Origin: Streptomyces sp. YIM 121038
GTDB lineage: Bacteria; Actinomycetota; Actinomycetes; Streptomycetales; Streptomycetaceae
Assembly (NCBI RefSeq): GCF_006088715.1
Contig: NZ_CP030771.1
Span: forward strand, 5,785,501 to 5,849,500
DNA length: 64,000 bases
Direction of reading: 5' to 3'
The notes below the pieces were generated by a model that saw only the letters and a program-made list of their open reading frames with translations, had not been told where the DNA came from and ran no database searches. Positions 1-9,568 of this stretch are shown here, in pieces. Positions within the stretch are counted from its first letter, which is position 1. Every line of letters begins with the position of its first letter. The position numbers were made by a program, and so were the translations under genes.

Positions 1-1
1 G

Positions 2-286
2 GACCCGCACGTGCTGAACTACGTGGAGCGGCGGCGCGGGCGCGGGCCCAAGCTGGTGCCCGGGTTCTGCCTCGCGATCGAGCCGATGGTGTCGCTCGGG
101 ACCGCGAAGACCGAGACCCTGTCGGACGACTGGACGGTCATCACCACGGACGGCACCTGGTCCTCGCACTGGGAGCACTCGGTCGCGCTGACCGAGCAGG
201 GGCCGCTGGTCCTCACCGCGCCCGACGGCGGCAAGGCGAAGCTCGCCGAGTACGGCGTCACCGCCGCGCCCGACCCGCTGGGCTAG
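2..286 (+). CDS. map: methionine aminopeptidase, C-terminal part (5' end outside window)
   Basis: The frame is open from the left edge and ends at TAG 284-286. The visible 94 residues hold the C-terminal end of a type I methionine aminopeptidase: a PGFCLAIEPMV stretch, carrying the metal-binding Glu of the family, followed by TSSHWEHSVALTEQGP, where WEHS supplies the second late metal ligand region. The enzyme removes the initiator methionine from nascent proteins. In Streptomyces map normally precedes infA, as here. The GTG at position 11 is internal and not a start. Seen: motifs and position. Known: family and operon order. Confidence 0.93.
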   Translation, partial: DPHVLNYVERRRGRGPKLVPGFCLAIEPMVSLGTAKTETLSDDWTVITTDGTWSSHWEHSVALTEQGPLVLTAPDGGKAKLAEYGVTAAPDPLG

Positions 287-419
287 ACCCGGCCGCGCCG
301 CGCACCGGTCCACGTGTGTGCGGCCTCTGGGCACAGTGGGTGAGGGCTGCCGCGGTGCCGCTTAAGGATCTTCCCGGGCGGGCATTCTTTCTCGATTCGT
401 CTTTCCGGGTGCACTGACG

Positions 420-425
420 TAGACT
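420..425 (+). promoter_or_regulatory. candidate -10 element upstream of infA
   Basis: TAGACT in the 218-bp map-infA gap resembles a vegetative -10 hexamer. The best -35 candidate (TTCGTC, 18 bp upstream) is poor, so the call rests on the -10 alone. Confidence 0.3.
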
Positions 426-504
426 GACGCGTCGGCTCTCGTGCATCCGCATGTCTGCGTCTCCGCAGAGAGTCGATCAAGGTAGTCGATTCGAAGGGCG
501 AAGC

Positions 505-726
505 GTGGCCAAGAAGCAAGGTGCCATCGAGATCGAGGGCACTGTCGTCGAGTCTCTGCCGAACGCCATGTTCAAGGTCGAGCTCCAGAACGGCCACCAG
601 GTCCTGGCACACATCAGCGGCAAGATGCGCATGCACTACATCCGCATCCTCCCTGACGACCGGGTCGTGGTGGAGTTGTCTCCGTACGACCTGACGCGTG
701 GCCGGATCGTCTACCGGTACAAGTAG
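505..726 (+). CDS. infA: translation initiation factor IF-1
   Basis: GTG start at 505 gives 73 residues, the exact usual length of IF-1, beginning [14 protein letters not shown] and ending GRIVYRYK. It is a single OB-fold protein that binds the 30S A site with IF-2 and IF-3 during initiation. The purine-rich GAAGGG lies 6 nt before the GTG. An in-frame upstream start at 451 would add residues unlike any IF-1, so it is rejected. It is followed by rpmJ and rpsM as in other actinobacteria. Confidence 0.97.
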   Translation: MAKKQGAIEIEGTVVESLPNAMFKVELQNGHQVLAHISGKMRMHYIRILPDDRVVVELSPYDLTRGRIVYRYK

Positions 727-785
727 ATCTTGCCTGTATCCCGCTCCGGCGGGGTGGTGGCACTGACCCGGAGAACCTCACACCC

Positions 786-899
786 ATGAAGGTCAAGCCG
801 AGCGTCAAGAAGATCTGCGACAAGTGCAGGGTGATCCGCCGTCACGGCCGGGTCATGATCATTTGCGACAACCCGCGCCACAAGCAGCGCCAGGGCTGA
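786..899 (+). CDS. rpmJ: 50S ribosomal protein L36, zinc-ribbon form
   Basis: This short gene encodes 37 residues ([14 protein letters not shown]...), the canonical L36 length. Cys11, Cys14, Cys27 and His32 form the CCCH zinc ribbon, so this is the zinc-containing (C+) form. Known: many Streptomyces carry a second, zinc-independent L36 elsewhere that is induced under zinc limitation by Zur; that copy is not in this window. L36 sits in the 50S subunit near the peptidyl-transferase centre. It lies 59 nt after infA and is probably cotranscribed with it. Confidence 0.97.
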   Translation: MKVKPSVKKICDKCRVIRRHGRVMIICDNPRHKQRQG

Positions 900-1089
900 C
901 GCACGTACTGCACTCGCAGATTTTCGCGCGACGCACGTAACAGCACATATGCAGGACCCGTCCCTCTCTAGGTCCATCAGGTAATGGAGGGCGACACCCC
1001 CGGTCGGAGGCCGGGGACCCAGTACGTACCTCATACGGCGGCTGGGAGTGGTTCTGCTGAAGACCTCCGTAGATTCACAGGAGCCATGA
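900..1089 (+). promoter_or_regulatory. rpmJ-rpsM spacer, possible leader of the rpsM operon
   Basis: 190 bp without a gene. It contains a small GC hairpin (CCCCGG 998-1003 with CCGGGG 1011-1016) and ends in a strong AGGAG (1079-1083) 6 nt before the rpsM ATG. The length suggests a separate promoter or leader for rpsM-rpsK-rpoA-rplQ, but no clear -35/-10 pair is visible. Confidence 0.35.
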
Positions 1090-1470
1090 ATGGCACGCGT
1101 TGAAGGTGTTGACCTCCCGCGCGACAAGCGCATCGAGGTCGCCCTCACCTACGTGTTCGGCATCGGCCGGACGCTGTCCCAGCAGACGCTGGACGCCACT
1201 GGTGTCGACCGCAACACCCGTGTTCGCGACCTGACCGAGGAAGACCTCGTCAAGATCCGCGAGTACGTGGACCAGAACGTCAAGACCGAGGGTGACCTCC
1301 GTCGCGAGATCCAGGCCGACATCCGCCGCAAGGTCGAGATCGGCTGCTACCAGGGTCTGCGCCACCGTCGTGGCCTGCCCGTCCGCGGTCAGCGCACCAG
1401 CACCAACGCTCGCACCCGCAAGGGCCCGCGTCGCGCCATCGCCGGTAAGAAGAAGCCGGGCAAGAAGTAG
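1090..1470 (+). CDS. rpsM: 30S ribosomal protein S13
   Basis: 126 residues starting [21 protein letters not shown], typical of S13. It has the helix-two-turns-helix region, the conserved [20 protein letters not shown] segment and a basic Lys-rich tail (KKKPGKK). S13 is in the 30S head, contacts 5S/23S bridge elements and the P-site tRNA. ATG at 1090 is preceded by AGGAG 6 nt upstream; the ATG four bases earlier is out of frame. It is followed after 65 nt by rpsK. Confidence 0.98.
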   Translation: MARVEGVDLPRDKRIEVALTYVFGIGRTLSQQTLDATGVDRNTRVRDLTEEDLVKIREYVDQNVKTEGDLRREIQADIRRKVEIGCYQGLRHRRGLPVRGQRTSTNARTRKGPRRAIAGKKKPGKK

Positions 1471-1535
1471 TCCTCGCTCAGCGGTCTATCGACAGCTGAC
1501 GCTGCAGGACCGACCACCTCCCGTAGGAGTTAAAG

Positions 1536-1940
1536 ATGCCCCCCAAGGGTCGTCAGGGCGCTGCCAAGAAGGTGCGCCGCAAGGAAAAGAAGAACGTCGC
1601 TCACGGCCACGCGCACATCAAGAGCACGTTCAACAACACGATCGTGTCCATCACGGACCCGACCGGCAACGTGATCTCCTGGGCCTCCGCCGGCCACGTC
1701 GGCTTCAAGGGCTCGCGCAAGTCCACCCCGTTCGCCGCGCAGATGGCCGCCGAGTCGGCCGCGCGTCGCGCGCAGGAGCACGGCATGCGCAAGGTCGACG
1801 TCTTCGTGAAGGGTCCGGGCTCCGGCCGCGAGACCGCGATCCGCTCCCTCCAGGCCACGGGCCTCGAGGTCGGTTCGATCCAGGACGTCACGCCGACCCC
1901 GCACAACGGCTGCCGCCCGCCGAAGCGTCGCCGCGTCTGA
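1536..1940 (+). CDS. rpsK: 30S ribosomal protein S11
   Basis: 134 residues with the S11 hallmarks: [20 protein letters not shown] near the N terminus, the [11 protein letters not shown] helix, [17 protein letters not shown], and the C-terminal [13 protein letters not shown]11 lines the 30S platform where mRNA and S18 bind. The start is set by GTAGGAG just upstream. rpsD, which follows rpsK in many bacteria, is absent here; the next gene is rpoA, as is usual in Streptomyces. Confidence 0.98.
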   Translation: MPPKGRQGAAKKVRRKEKKNVAHGHAHIKSTFNNTIVSITDPTGNVISWASAGHVGFKGSRKSTPFAAQMAAESAARRAQEHGMRKVDVFVKGPGSGRETAIRSLQATGLEVGSIQDVTPTPHNGCRPPKRRRV

Positions 1941-1965
1941 CGCACGTCGCTTGACTTGAGGTTTT

Positions 1966-1999
1966 CGGGCGGTATGGCTCCTTAGGGCCGTGCCGCCCG
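1966..1999 (+). promoter_or_regulatory. 13-bp RNA hairpin in the rpsK-rpoA spacer
   Basis: CGGGCGGTATGGC (1966-1978) can pair over all 13 positions with GCCGTGCCGCCCG (1987-1999). Two of the pairs are G-U wobbles, so the stem forms in RNA of the + strand specifically. The loop is 8 nt. It could be a partial terminator, a processing site or a leader setting the rpoA:ribosomal protein ratio. TTGACT at 1951-1956 may also be a -35 for an rpoA promoter, but its -10 is weak. Confidence 0.5.
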
Positions 2000-2058
2000 T
2001 ACCCTTGTACTACTCAGGGCATCAAATAGTGGGTGCCCCTGACTGAAGGAATCACTTC

Positions 2059-3081
2059 ATGCTGATCGCTCAGCGTCCCTCGTTGACCGAAGAGGTCGTC
2101 GACGAGTTCCGCTCCCGGTTCGTTATCGAGCCGCTGGAGCCGGGCTTCGGCTACACCCTCGGCAACTCCCTGCGTCGTACGCTCCTCTCCTCGATCCCGG
2201 GTGCGGCGGTCACGTCCATCCGCATCGACGGTGTCCTGCACGAGTTCACCACCGTGCCGGGCGTCAAGGAGGACGTCACCGACCTCATCCTCAACATCAA
2301 GCAGCTGGTCGTCTCCTCGGAGCACGACGAGCCGGTCGTGATGTACCTGCGCAAGCAGGGCCCGGGTCTGGTCACCGCCGCCGACATCGCGCCGCCGGCC
2401 GGTGTCGAGGTGCACAACCCCGACCTCGTCCTCGCCACGCTCAACGGCAAGGGCAAGCTGGAGATGGAGCTGACCGTCGAGCGCGGTCGCGGCTACGTCT
2501 CCGCCGTGCAGAACAAGCAGGTCGGCCAGGAGATCGGCCGCATCCCGGTCGACTCCATCTACTCGCCGGTCCTCAAGGTGACCTACAAGGTCGAGGCCAC
2601 CCGAGTCGAGCAGCGCACCGACTTCGACAAGCTGATCGTCGACGTCGAGACCAAGCAGGCCATGCGCCCGCGCGACGCCATGGCGTCCGCCGGCAAGACC
2701 CTGGTCGAGCTGTTCGGTCTGGCCCGCGAGCTCAACATCGACGCCGAGGGCATCGACATGGGTCCGTCCCCGACGGACGCCGCGCTCGCCGCCGACCTGG
2801 CGCTGCCGATCGAGGAGCTGGAGCTCACGGTCCGCTCCTACAACTGCCTCAAGCGTGAGGGCATCCACTCCGTGGGTGAGCTCGTCGCCCGCTCCGAGGC
2901 CGACCTCCTGGACATCCGCAACTTCGGCGCGAAGTCCATCGACGAGGTCAAGATGAAGCTCAACGGGATGGGTCTGGCCCTCAAGGACAGCCCGCCCGGA
3001 TTCGACCCGACCGCCGCGGCCGACGCCTTCGGCGCCGACGACGACGCGGACGCCGGGTTCGTCGAGACCGAGCAGTACTAG
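2059..3081 (+). CDS. rpoA: DNA-directed RNA polymerase subunit alpha
   Basis: 340 residues. The N-terminal domain (about 1-230) carries the dimerisation motif [20 protein letters not shown] that nucleates polymerase assembly. The C-terminal domain (about 245-315) has the ERIDF-like region represented by [16 protein letters not shown] and [14 protein letters not shown], the helix-hairpin-helix that touches UP elements and activators. An acidic tail rich in Asp/Ala (residues about 318-340) is typical of streptomycetes. The ATG follows GAAGGA. It lies between rpsK and rplQ in the alpha operon. Confidence 0.98.
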   Translation: MLIAQRPSLTEEVVDEFRSRFVIEPLEPGFGYTLGNSLRRTLLSSIPGAAVTSIRIDGVLHEFTTVPGVKEDVTDLILNIKQLVVSSEHDEPVVMYLRKQGPGLVTAADIAPPAGVEVHNPDLVLATLNGKGKLEMELTVERGRGYVSAVQNKQVGQEIGRIPVDSIYSPVLKVTYKVEATRVEQRTDFDKLIVDVETKQAMRPRDAMASAGKTLVELFGLARELNIDAEGIDMGPSPTDAALAADLALPIEELELTVRSYNCLKREGIHSVGELVARSEADLLDIRNFGAKSIDEVKMKLNGMGLALKDSPPGFDPTAAADAFGADDDADAGFVETEQY

Positions 3082-3121
3082 AGCTCGGGCCCGACGGTCT
3101 GATTTCGGCTGCGCGCGCGTT

Positions 3122-3164
3122 GTGGTTGCTCGCGCAGTTCCCCGCGCCCCTTACGGGGCGCGGG
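3122..3164. repeat. dispersed intergenic palindromic repeat, copy A
   Basis: It contains CGCGCAGTTCCCCGCGCCCC followed by TTAC and the return arm, giving a perfect 10-bp stem (3141-3150 with 3155-3164). It lies in the rpoA-rplQ spacer and is a diverged relative of the copies at 3745-3786 and 50499-50540. Confidence 0.75.
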
Positions 3165-3218
3165 TGCCGCTGACCCCGGTACCTGATACGGCCGGGGCAG
3201 ATCACTAGGAGAAACACC

Positions 3219-3707
3219 ATGCCGAAGCCCACCAAGGGTGCCCGTCTGGGCGGCAGCGCCGCGCACGAGAAGCTGATGCTGGCGAACCTCGCCAAGGATC
3301 TCTTCGAGCACGGCCGCATCACCACGACCGAGGCGAAGGCCCGCCGCCTGCGCCCGTTCGCGGAGCGTCTGGTCACCAAGGCGAAGAAGGGCGACCTTCA
3401 CAACCGCCGTCAGGTGCTCCAGGTCATCACGGACAAGAGCGTCGTCCACACGCTCTTCGCCGAGATCGGCCCGCGCTACGAGAACCGCCCGGGTGGCTAC
3501 ACCCGTATCACCAAGATCGGTAACCGCCGTGGCGACAACGCGCCCATGGCCGTCATCGAGCTGGTGGAGGCCCTGACCGTGGCCCAGCAGGCCACCGGTG
3601 AGGCCGAGGCGGCCACGAAGCGCGCCGCTAAGGACGCCGAGGTTTCTGACGCCAAGGTCGACACGACCAAGGGCGAAGAGGCTGCCGAGGAGTCGAAGGA
3701 CGCGTAA
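3219..3707 (+). CDS. rplQ: 50S ribosomal protein L17
   Basis: 162 residues. The first 120 or so are the L17 core ([25 protein letters not shown], then [23 protein letters not shown] and [24 protein letters not shown]). Actinobacteria carry an additional C-terminal tail; here it is about 40 residues, charged and Ala/Glu/Lys-rich, probably disordered. L17 is located around the nascent-chain exit tunnel. ATG is preceded by AGGAGA. Confidence 0.97.
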   Translation: MPKPTKGARLGGSAAHEKLMLANLAKDLFEHGRITTTEAKARRLRPFAERLVTKAKKGDLHNRRQVLQVITDKSVVHTLFAEIGPRYENRPGGYTRITKIGNRRGDNAPMAVIELVEALTVAQQATGEAEAATKRAAKDAEVSDAKVDTTKGEEAAEESKDA

Positions 3708-3744
3708 GCGTTCTCGGGTACTGCGCGTCGTCGACTGCGGCCCC

Positions 3745-3786
3745 GTCGTGGCTGGTCGCGCAGTTCCCCGCGCCCCTTCAGGGCGT
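3745..3786. repeat. dispersed intergenic palindromic repeat, copy B
   Basis: It begins GTCGTGGCTGGTCGCGCAG and runs to GCGCCCCTTCAGGGCG. The reverse complement matches the copy at 50499-50540 with essentially one difference over about 41 bp. It lies in the rplQ-truA spacer and may act as a terminator for the alpha operon. Confidence 0.8.
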
Positions 3787-3843
3787 CGCGGGCCCGTCCC
3801 CTGCGGGGCGGGCCCGCTTTCGTGTGCCTGAGAGGATTGCGGT

Positions 3844-4698
3844 GTGAGTGAGGAAGTGAAGCCCGGGTTCGTCCGGGTGCGCCTTGACCTGTCGTACGAC
3901 GGCCGGGACTTTTCCGGGTGGGCGAAGCAGCGCGAAGGCCAGCGGACCGTCCAGGGCGAGATCGAGGACGCGCTGCGCACGGTCACGCGGTCGGGCGAGA
4001 CGTACGAGCTGACCGTGGCCGGGCGGACCGACAGCGGGGTGCACGCGCGCGGCCAGGTCGCGCACGTCGACCTGCCGGAGAGCCTGTGGGCCGAGCACCG
4101 CGAGAAGCTGCTGCGGCGGCTCGCCGGACGGCTGCCGCACGACGTGCGGATCTGGCGGGCGGAGGAGGCCCCGGCCGGGTTCAACGCGCGGTTCTCGGCG
4201 ATCTGGCGGCGGTACGCGTACCGCGTGACCGACCACCCCGGCGGCGTCGATCCGCTGCTGCGCGGCCACGTCCTGTGGCACGACTGGACGCTCGACCTGG
4301 ACGCGATGAACGAGGCCGCGCAGGCGCTCATCGGCGAGCACGACTTCGCCGCGTACTGCAAGCGGCGCGAGGGCGCGACGACCATCCGCACGCTCCAGGA
4401 GCTGCGCTGGGAGCGGCGCCCCGACGGGATCCTCGAAGCGACCGTGCGGGCGGACGCCTTCTGCCACAACATGGTGCGGTCCCTGGTGGGGGCCATGCTG
4501 TTCGTGGGGGACGGACACCGGCCGCCGGACTGGCCGGGCAAGGTGCTCGCGGCCGGGGTGCGGGACTCGGCGGTGCACGTGGTGCGGCCGCACGGGCTCA
4601 CGCTCGAAGAGGTCGGCTATCCGGCGGACGAGCTGCTCGCGGCGCGCAGCGCGGAGGCGCGGAACAAGCGGTCGCTGCCGTCGGCGGGTTGTTGCTGA
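3844..4698 (+). CDS. truA: tRNA pseudouridine(38-40) synthase TruA
   Basis: 284 residues from a GTG start. TruA converts uridines 38-40 in the anticodon stem of tRNAs to pseudouridine. The catalytic motif [10 protein letters not shown] is present, with the nucleophile Asp at about residue 63. Other family blocks seen are [12 protein letters not shown] near the N terminus, [15 protein letters not shown] in the middle and [13 protein letters not shown] near the C terminus. Length matches the family. It follows rplQ, a common actinobacterial arrangement, with a repeat element between them. Confidence 0.96.
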   Translation: MSEEVKPGFVRVRLDLSYDGRDFSGWAKQREGQRTVQGEIEDALRTVTRSGETYELTVAGRTDSGVHARGQVAHVDLPESLWAEHREKLLRRLAGRLPHDVRIWRAEEAPAGFNARFSAIWRRYAYRVTDHPGGVDPLLRGHVLWHDWTLDLDAMNEAAQALIGEHDFAAYCKRREGATTIRTLQELRWERRPDGILEATVRADAFCHNMVRSLVGAMLFVGDGHRPPDWPGKVLAAGVRDSAVHVVRPHGLTLEEVGYPADELLAARSAEARNKRSLPSAGCC

Positions 4699-4719
4699 GC
4701 GCTGGATAGAGCGTTCGTT

Positions 4720-5577
4720 CTATTCGGGGTTGTTGGCGGCGGCCGACGCCTGCGTCTCGCCCCGGCGGTTGATCTGGTTGAAGGCGAAGCGGGCGAGGTC
4801 GTCGCCGACCTCGTACGCCTTGCGGTCCTTCTCCGTGACGTCCTTGCCGCCCAGGAAGCCGGTCGTCGTGAAGTACGCGTAGCGGCCGTACGCGTTGTAC
4901 GTGCCGCGGCAGACGGCCGTGCGGCAGAACGGGGCGACGCCCTTGCCGGGCAGCGAGGTGACCAGGCCCTTGTCGGCCTGCTTCTTGACCTTGGCGGCCT
5001 GGGCCTCGGTGTCGAAGACGGCCACGCCGACGGTGACGGCGATGCCGCGGCGGGCGTAGGTGACGCGCATCAGCTTGGTGCACTTGTTCTTGGTGAGGAC
5101 CCGGCCGAGGACCGGCTGGGTCACCGAGGCGCACCGCTTGGTGTCGGCGGTGGCGCCCTTCTTGTAGACCTTGGCGCCGGAGGTCAGCTTCGTGCCGGGG
5201 AAGAGGATCGCGGCGCTCAGGGGCGCCTTGTCCTTGTCCGCGTCGGAGATGTAGTCCTTCGGGTCCGGCGGCGGCGGGGGAGTGGTCGCCTCGAAGGACG
5301 GCTCCGGAGCCGAGGAGGCGCCGGGGATGTCCGGGGACGAGGGCAGCTCGCTCGCGGGCTTGTTGGAGGCGGCGGCGTCGTCGCCGTTCGCGGAGACGAC
5401 GGCGACGGCCACGGCCGTGGCGACGGCGACGGTGGCGAGGGCACCGCCGCCGAAGAGGAGCCATTTGCGGCGGCGGGCGCGCTTCTCGGACGCTTCGGCC
5501 AGCGCCGCCCAGTCCGGGGTCGTTGAGCCCCCCGGACCCCACTGAGGTCCCCCTTGCCCAAAGCTCATGCGCGGCAT
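4720..5577 (-). CDS. single-pass membrane protein of unknown function
   Basis: 285 residues. A short Gly/Pro-rich cytoplasmic start is followed by an RRRKW basic anchor and one membrane helix at about residues 39-62. Then comes a Pro/Ser/Thr-rich linker (about 65-105) and an extracytoplasmic domain of about 170 residues. That domain contains at least four Cys (C-ASV, KNKC, FCRTAVC), suggesting disulfides. I do not recognise a catalytic motif. A second in-frame ATG three codons downstream is an equally good start. It is convergent with truA and divergent from the GT87-like gene. Confidence 0.85.
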   Translation of the reverse strand: MPRMSFGQGGPQWGPGGSTTPDWAALAEASEKRARRRKWLLFGGGALATVAVATAVAVAVVSANGDDAAASNKPASELPSSPDIPGASSAPEPSFEATTPPPPPDPKDYISDADKDKAPLSAAILFPGTKLTSGAKVYKKGATADTKRCASVTQPVLGRVLTKNKCTKLMRVTYARRGIAVTVGVAVFDTEAQAAKVKKQADKGLVTSLPGKGVAPFCRTAVCRGTYNAYGRYAYFTTTGFLGGKDVTEKDRKAYEVGDDLARFAFNQINRRGETQASAAANNPE

Positions 5578-5642
5578 CTTAGACGGGGCGGTGGGGATGT
5601 TGAGCCGGGGCCGGGGCGGGTTCTCGCCCTAGCCTGAGCCGC

Positions 5643-6869
5643 ATGAACGCGGGCAAATGTGATGTTTCCGGCGGTACGGGGTGGTGGCTGCGGCCCGCCG
5701 CGTGGCAGGCGTGGGCGGTGCTCGGGGTGGTCCTCGGCGCGCTGGTGCTGCGCGTCGCCTGCCGCGTGCCGGACGGCGGCATGGACAACGGGATCGTGGT
5801 GCGGGCGGCCGGGGCCTGGCTGGAGGGGCGCTCTCCGTACGCGGACCGGCACTTCCTGTACCTCCCGGGGGCCGTGCTCGCGGCGGTGCCGCAGGCCGTC
5901 CTTCCGCAGGGGGTGGTGCGGGCCCTCGTGCCGCTGGGGGTGGTGGGGGCCCTCGCGGGCGGCTGGGCGGGTGCGCTGCGTATCCACGGGGTGCCGCTGG
6001 GGAGCCGCTTCGCGGTGTTCGGCCTGCTCGGCCTCGCCCTGGGCTTCGCGCCCTTCGGGCACCTGGTGGAACTCGGGAACTGGACCGTGGCGTCGGCGGC
6101 CGCGCTTCCGGTGGCGCTGCTGTGCGTGTGCCGTGGCCGGTGGGGGCGGGCGGGGGCGGTGCTCGGGGTCGCGGTGGCCGTGAAGCCGCTCCTGGTGCCG
6201 GTGCTGCTCCTCTTCGTCTTCGCGCGGCGGTGGCGGGAGCTGGGGATCGCCGTGGGGGTGCCGGTCGCGGTCTCCGCCGCCGCGGCGCTCCTGCTGCCCG
6301 ACCCGGCGGGCTTCCTCACCCGTACGCTCCCCTTCCTCCTGCGCGGCGGTGACAGCTTCGTGCGGCTCTATGAGGCCTCGCCCGCGGCCGTCCTTCCGCG
6401 CCTCGGGGTGCCGGGTGCCGTGGCCTCGCTGGTGGCGGGGGCGGGGGCCGTGGTGGGGGTGGGGTGTGCGTGGCGGCGCTGGGGGCGCGGGGACGCGGGG
6501 GCCGGGCGGGTCGTGGAGACGGCCGTGGCCCTGATGCTGGCGGCGTTCCTGGTGTCCCGGCCCTCGTACGACCACTATCTGCTGGTCGTGGTGCCGCTGC
6601 TGCTCGCGGGGGCGGGGGAGGCGGGGGCCGTGGTGCGGGGGGCCGGGTTCTGGGTGGCGCTGGTGCCGCAGGTGCCGGGGTTCGCGTGGGTGGGTCTTGA
6701 GCCGGGGGTGCGGCGGGCCTTCAAGGATTGCGTCACGCTCTGTGTGCTGGCCTTCGCGGTCGCGCGGTGCTGTCTCCGGCCGAGGGCGGTTACTGTGGAT
6801 GACGCAGGACCAGCAGGACCGCCCGAGGCGGTGGGGTCGGCGGTGCCGGTCTCCAGGGCCGCGTTTTGA
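5643..6869 (+). CDS. polytopic membrane glycosyltransferase-like protein (GT87/DUF2029 type)
   Basis: 408 residues with about ten hydrophobic helices. An early loop reads DNGIVVRAAGAWLEGRSPYADRHFLYLPG: an Asp at the end of the first helix followed by a GxSPY loop. This is the layout of GT-C polyprenyl-phosphate-mannose-dependent mannosyltransferases of the GT87 family (cytoplasmic membrane, lumenal active site). A PSYDHYLL motif near residue 310 also fits that family. The acceptor cannot be told from sequence. The last codons overlap the -35 element of the rplM promoter. Assignment is by motif layout and is moderately sure. Confidence 0.75.
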   Translation: MNAGKCDVSGGTGWWLRPAAWQAWAVLGVVLGALVLRVACRVPDGGMDNGIVVRAAGAWLEGRSPYADRHFLYLPGAVLAAVPQAVLPQGVVRALVPLGVVGALAGGWAGALRIHGVPLGSRFAVFGLLGLALGFAPFGHLVELGNWTVASAAALPVALLCVCRGRWGRAGAVLGVAVAVKPLLVPVLLLFVFARRWRELGIAVGVPVAVSAAAALLLPDPAGFLTRTLPFLLRGGDSFVRLYEASPAAVLPRLGVPGAVASLVAGAGAVVGVGCAWRRWGRGDAGAGRVVETAVALMLAAFLVSRPSYDHYLLVVVPLLLAGAGEAGAVVRGAGFWVALVPQVPGFAWVGLEPGVRRAFKDCVTLCVLAFAVARCCLRPRAVTVDDAGPAGPPEAVGSAVPVSRAAF

Positions 6870-6895
6870 CCCATACGGGGCGGCGCGGGTAGTCT
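6866..6895 (+). promoter_or_regulatory. vegetative promoter of rplM-rpsI
   Basis: TTGACC (6866-6871), an 18-bp spacer, then TAGTCT (6890-6895). The hexamers and spacing are identical to those of the groES promoter in this window. The -35 box overlaps the stop codon of the preceding membrane protein gene. The predicted transcript has a leader of about 180 nt before rplM, long enough for autoregulation. Confidence 0.75.
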
Positions 6896-7079
6896 CGGGG
6901 ACTGATACGTATTGGCTTCCTCGTTCTCACGCGAAAGGGCCCATACGTAGGTTCCCTGGAGCAGTTACCAGTGGCTCGCATACGGGCAGCGTCCCCGGCA
7001 CTGTGAGCCCCAGCTGCATGATCGCTTCCTGGGTGCCGTGTGTCTGGACCCCATCCACTGAAGAAGCGAAGGCTACGAA

Positions 7080-7523
7080 GTGCGTACGTACAGCCCCAAG
7101 CCCGGCGACGTGACCCGTCAGTGGCACGTCATCGACGCCCAGGACATCGTCCTGGGACGTCTGGCGACCACCGCCGCCTCTCTCCTGCGCGGCAAGCACA
7201 AGCCGATCTACGCGCCCCACGTCGACACCGGTGACTTCGTCGTCATCATCAACGCCGACAAGGTGCACCTGTCCGGCAACAAGAAGACCCAGAAGATGGC
7301 CTACCGTCACTCTGGCTACCCGGGCGGCCTCCGCTCGGTGCGCTACGACGAGCTGCTCGAGAAGAACCCCGAGAAGGCCATCGAGAAGGCCGTCAAGGGC
7401 ATGCTCCCGAAGAACTCGCTGGGCCGTCAGATGCTCTCGAAGCTGAAGGTCTACAAGGGTGACCAGCACCCGCACGGCGCGCAGCAGCCGCAGCCGTTCG
7501 AGATCACCCAGGTCGCGCAGTAA
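7080..7523 (+). CDS. rplM: 50S ribosomal protein L13
   Basis: 147 residues from a GTG start: [20 protein letters not shown], then [27 protein letters not shown] and [20 protein letters not shown], all standard L13 blocks. It is an early assembly protein of the 50S subunit. It is followed after 42 nt by rpsI, the universal rplM-rpsI pair. Confidence 0.97.
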   Translation: MRTYSPKPGDVTRQWHVIDAQDIVLGRLATTAASLLRGKHKPIYAPHVDTGDFVVIINADKVHLSGNKKTQKMAYRHSGYPGGLRSVRYDELLEKNPEKAIEKAVKGMLPKNSLGRQMLSKLKVYKGDQHPHGAQQPQPFEITQVAQ

Positions 7524-7565
7524 GTCCGGCCACCCCCTAAGCCTGAAGAGAATCTGAGGATCATC

Positions 7566-8081
7566 GTGGCCGAGACCACCGCTGAGCAGCCGATCGACGA
7601 GACTGTCGACATCGAGCACTACACCACCGAGTCCGAGGCGCCCGTCGAGGGCGAGTACACCTCGGAGTCGAACGCCGCGCGCTTCGGCGACCCGCAGCCG
7701 GCCGCCGGCCTGGGCCGTCGCAAGAACGCGATCGCCCGCGTCCGGATCGTCCCGGGCACCGGCAAGTGGAAGATCAACGGTCGCACCCTTGAGGACTACT
7801 TCCCCAACAAGGTGCACCAGCAGGAAGTCAACGAGCCGTTCAAGGTCCTCGAGCTCGAGGGCCGCTACGACGTCGTCGCCCGCATCGCGGGTGGCGGTGT
7901 CTCCGGTCAGGCCGGCGCCCTGCGCCTCGGCGTGGCCCGTGCCCTGAACGAGGCCGACGTGGACAACAACCGCGGCGCCCTCAAGAAGGCCGGCTTCCTC
8001 AAGCGCGACGACCGTGCGGTCGAGCGCAAGAAGGCCGGTCTCAAGAAGGCCCGCAAGGCCCCGCAGTACAGCAAGCGCTAA
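7566..8081 (+). CDS. rpsI: 30S ribosomal protein S9
   Basis: 171 residues. The C-terminal 130 form the S9 domain ([23 protein letters not shown] through [12 protein letters not shown]); the extreme C-terminal SKR reaches the P-site tRNA anticodon. An acidic N-terminal extension of about 45 residues (Thr/Glu-rich) is usual in actinobacteria. GTG start preceded by CTGAGGA. The transcript is closed by the terminator at 8107-8149. Confidence 0.97.
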   Translation: MAETTAEQPIDETVDIEHYTTESEAPVEGEYTSESNAARFGDPQPAAGLGRRKNAIARVRIVPGTGKWKINGRTLEDYFPNKVHQQEVNEPFKVLELEGRYDVVARIAGGGVSGQAGALRLGVARALNEADVDNNRGALKKAGFLKRDDRAVERKKAGLKKARKAPQYSKR

Positions 8082-8106
8082 ACATCGCTGCCTGCTAGTA
8101 CTCACG

Positions 8107-8149
8107 AACGCCTCGGCGGCACCCTGTGTGCTGCCGGGGCGTTTCGTTT
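8107..8149 (+). terminator. terminator after rpsI
   Basis: AACGCCTCGGCGGCAC pairs with GTGCTGCCGGGGCGTT (8107-8143, one or two mismatches) and is followed by TCGTTT, the closest thing to a T-tract in this GC-rich DNA. Confidence 0.8.
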
Positions 8150-8209
8150 ATCAGCGCCCCGTCGATCCGGGGTGGACGCTCGGAATGTCGGAATGTTCGG
8201 AGGACAGCA

Positions 8210-9568
8210 GTGGGACGACTCTTCGGCACGGACGGCGTGCGCGGTGTCGCCAACGCCGATCTGACGGCGGAGCTCGCGCTCGGTCTCTCGGTCGCCGCGG
8301 CACACGTGCTCGCCGAAGCGGGCACCTTCGAGGGCCATCGCCCGACAGCGGTGGTGGGGCGTGACCCGCGCGCGTCCGGGGAGTTCCTGGAGGCCGCGGT
8401 CGTCGCGGGCCTGGCGAGCGCGGGCGTGGACGTCCTGCGCGTCGGTGTGCTGCCCACCCCGGCGGTGGCCCACCTCACCGCGGCGCTCGGCGCCGACCTC
8501 GGCGTGATGCTGTCCGCCAGCCACAACGCCATGCCCGACAACGGCATCAAGTTCTTCGCCCGCGGCGGCCACAAGCTCGCCGACGACCTGGAGGACCGCA
8601 TCGAGTCCGTCTACGAGGAGCACCGCACCGGCGCTCCCTGGGAGCGGCCCACCGGTGCCGGGGTCGGCCGGGTCACCTCGTACGACCAGGGGCTCGACCA
8701 GTACGTGGCGCATCTGATCGGCGTGCTGCCGAACCGCCTCGACGGGCTGCGGATCGTCCTGGACGAGGCGCACGGCGCCGCGGCCCGGGTCTCCCCGGAG
8801 GCCTTCGCGCGCGCGGGCGCCGAGATCGTCACCATCGGCGCGTCCCCCGACGGCCTGAACATCAACGAGGGCTGTGGCTCGACCCATCTGGAGCTGCTCC
8901 GGGCGGCCGTCGTCGAGCACGGCGCCGACCTCGGCATCGCGCACGACGGCGACGCCGACCGCTGCCTCGCCGTGGACCACACGGGCGCCGAGGTCGACGG
9001 CGACCAGATCCTCGCCGTGCTCGCGCTCGGCATGCGCGAGCGCGGGGTGCTGCGCCGCGACACCGTTGTCGCCACGGTCATGTCGAACCTGGGCTTCAAG
9101 CTCGCCATGGAGCGCGAGGGCCTGCGGTTCGTCCAGACCGCCGTCGGCGACCGGTACGTCCTGGAGGAGATGAAGGCCAACGGCTACGCGCTCGGCGGCG
9201 AGCAGTCCGGGCACGTCATCGCCCTGGACCACGCCACCACCGGCGACGGCACCCTCACCGGGCTGCTGCTCGCGGCCCGCGTCGCCGAGACCGGCCGCAG
9301 CCTCAAGGAGCTGGCCGCCGTCATGGAGCGCCTGCCGCAGGTCCTCATCAACGTGCCGGACGTGGACCGGACCCGGGTGCGGACCTCGACGGAGCTGGCC
9401 ACCGCGGTCGCCGACGCCGAGCGCGAGCTCGGCGAGACCGGCCGGGTGCTGCTGCGCCCCTCCGGCACCGAGCCGCTGGTGCGCGTGATGGTGGAGGCCG
9501 CCGACATCGAGCAGGCCCGCTCGGTGGCCGGGCGCCTCGCGGACGTGGTGAAGTCCGCGCTCGGCTAG
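8210..9568 (+). CDS. glmM: phosphoglucosamine mutase
   Basis: 452 residues from GTG at 8210, beginning [15 protein letters not shown]. It interconverts glucosamine-6-P and glucosamine-1-P on the route to UDP-GlcNAc for peptidoglycan. The active-site loop [11 protein letters not shown] contains the phosphoserine at about residue 104. Also seen are the Mg-binding DGDADRC and the phosphate-binding [12 protein letters not shown] near the C terminus. Start choice: GGAGGA at 8199-8204, 5 nt before GTG. The longer in-frame reading from 8126 would run through the rpsI terminator. Its stop codon overlaps that of the convergent DUF389 gene in the palindrome CTAG. Confidence 0.96.
   Translation: MGRLFGTDGVRGVANADLTAELALGLSVAAAHVLAEAGTFEGHRPTAVVGRDPRASGEFLEAAVVAGLASAGVDVLRVGVLPTPAVAHLTAALGADLGVMLSASHNAMPDNGIKFFARGGHKLADDLEDRIESVYEEHRTGAPWERPTGAGVGRVTSYDQGLDQYVAHLIGVLPNRLDGLRIVLDEAHGAAARVSPEAFARAGAEIVTIGASPDGLNINEGCGSTHLELLRAAVVEHGADLGIAHDGDADRCLAVDHTGAEVDGDQILAVLALGMRERGVLRRDTVVATVMSNLGFKLAMEREGLRFVQTAVGDRYVLEEMKANGYALGGEQSGHVIALDHATTGDGTLTGLLLAARVAETGRSLKELAAVMERLPQVLINVPDVDRTRVRTSTELATAVADAERELGETGRVLLRPSGTEPLVRVMVEAADIEQARSVAGRLADVVKSALG

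Noticed and set aside
9565..9568. CTAG as an insertion-sequence target or scar
   Set aside because: It is simply the shared stop codons of two convergent genes; no flanking repeats.
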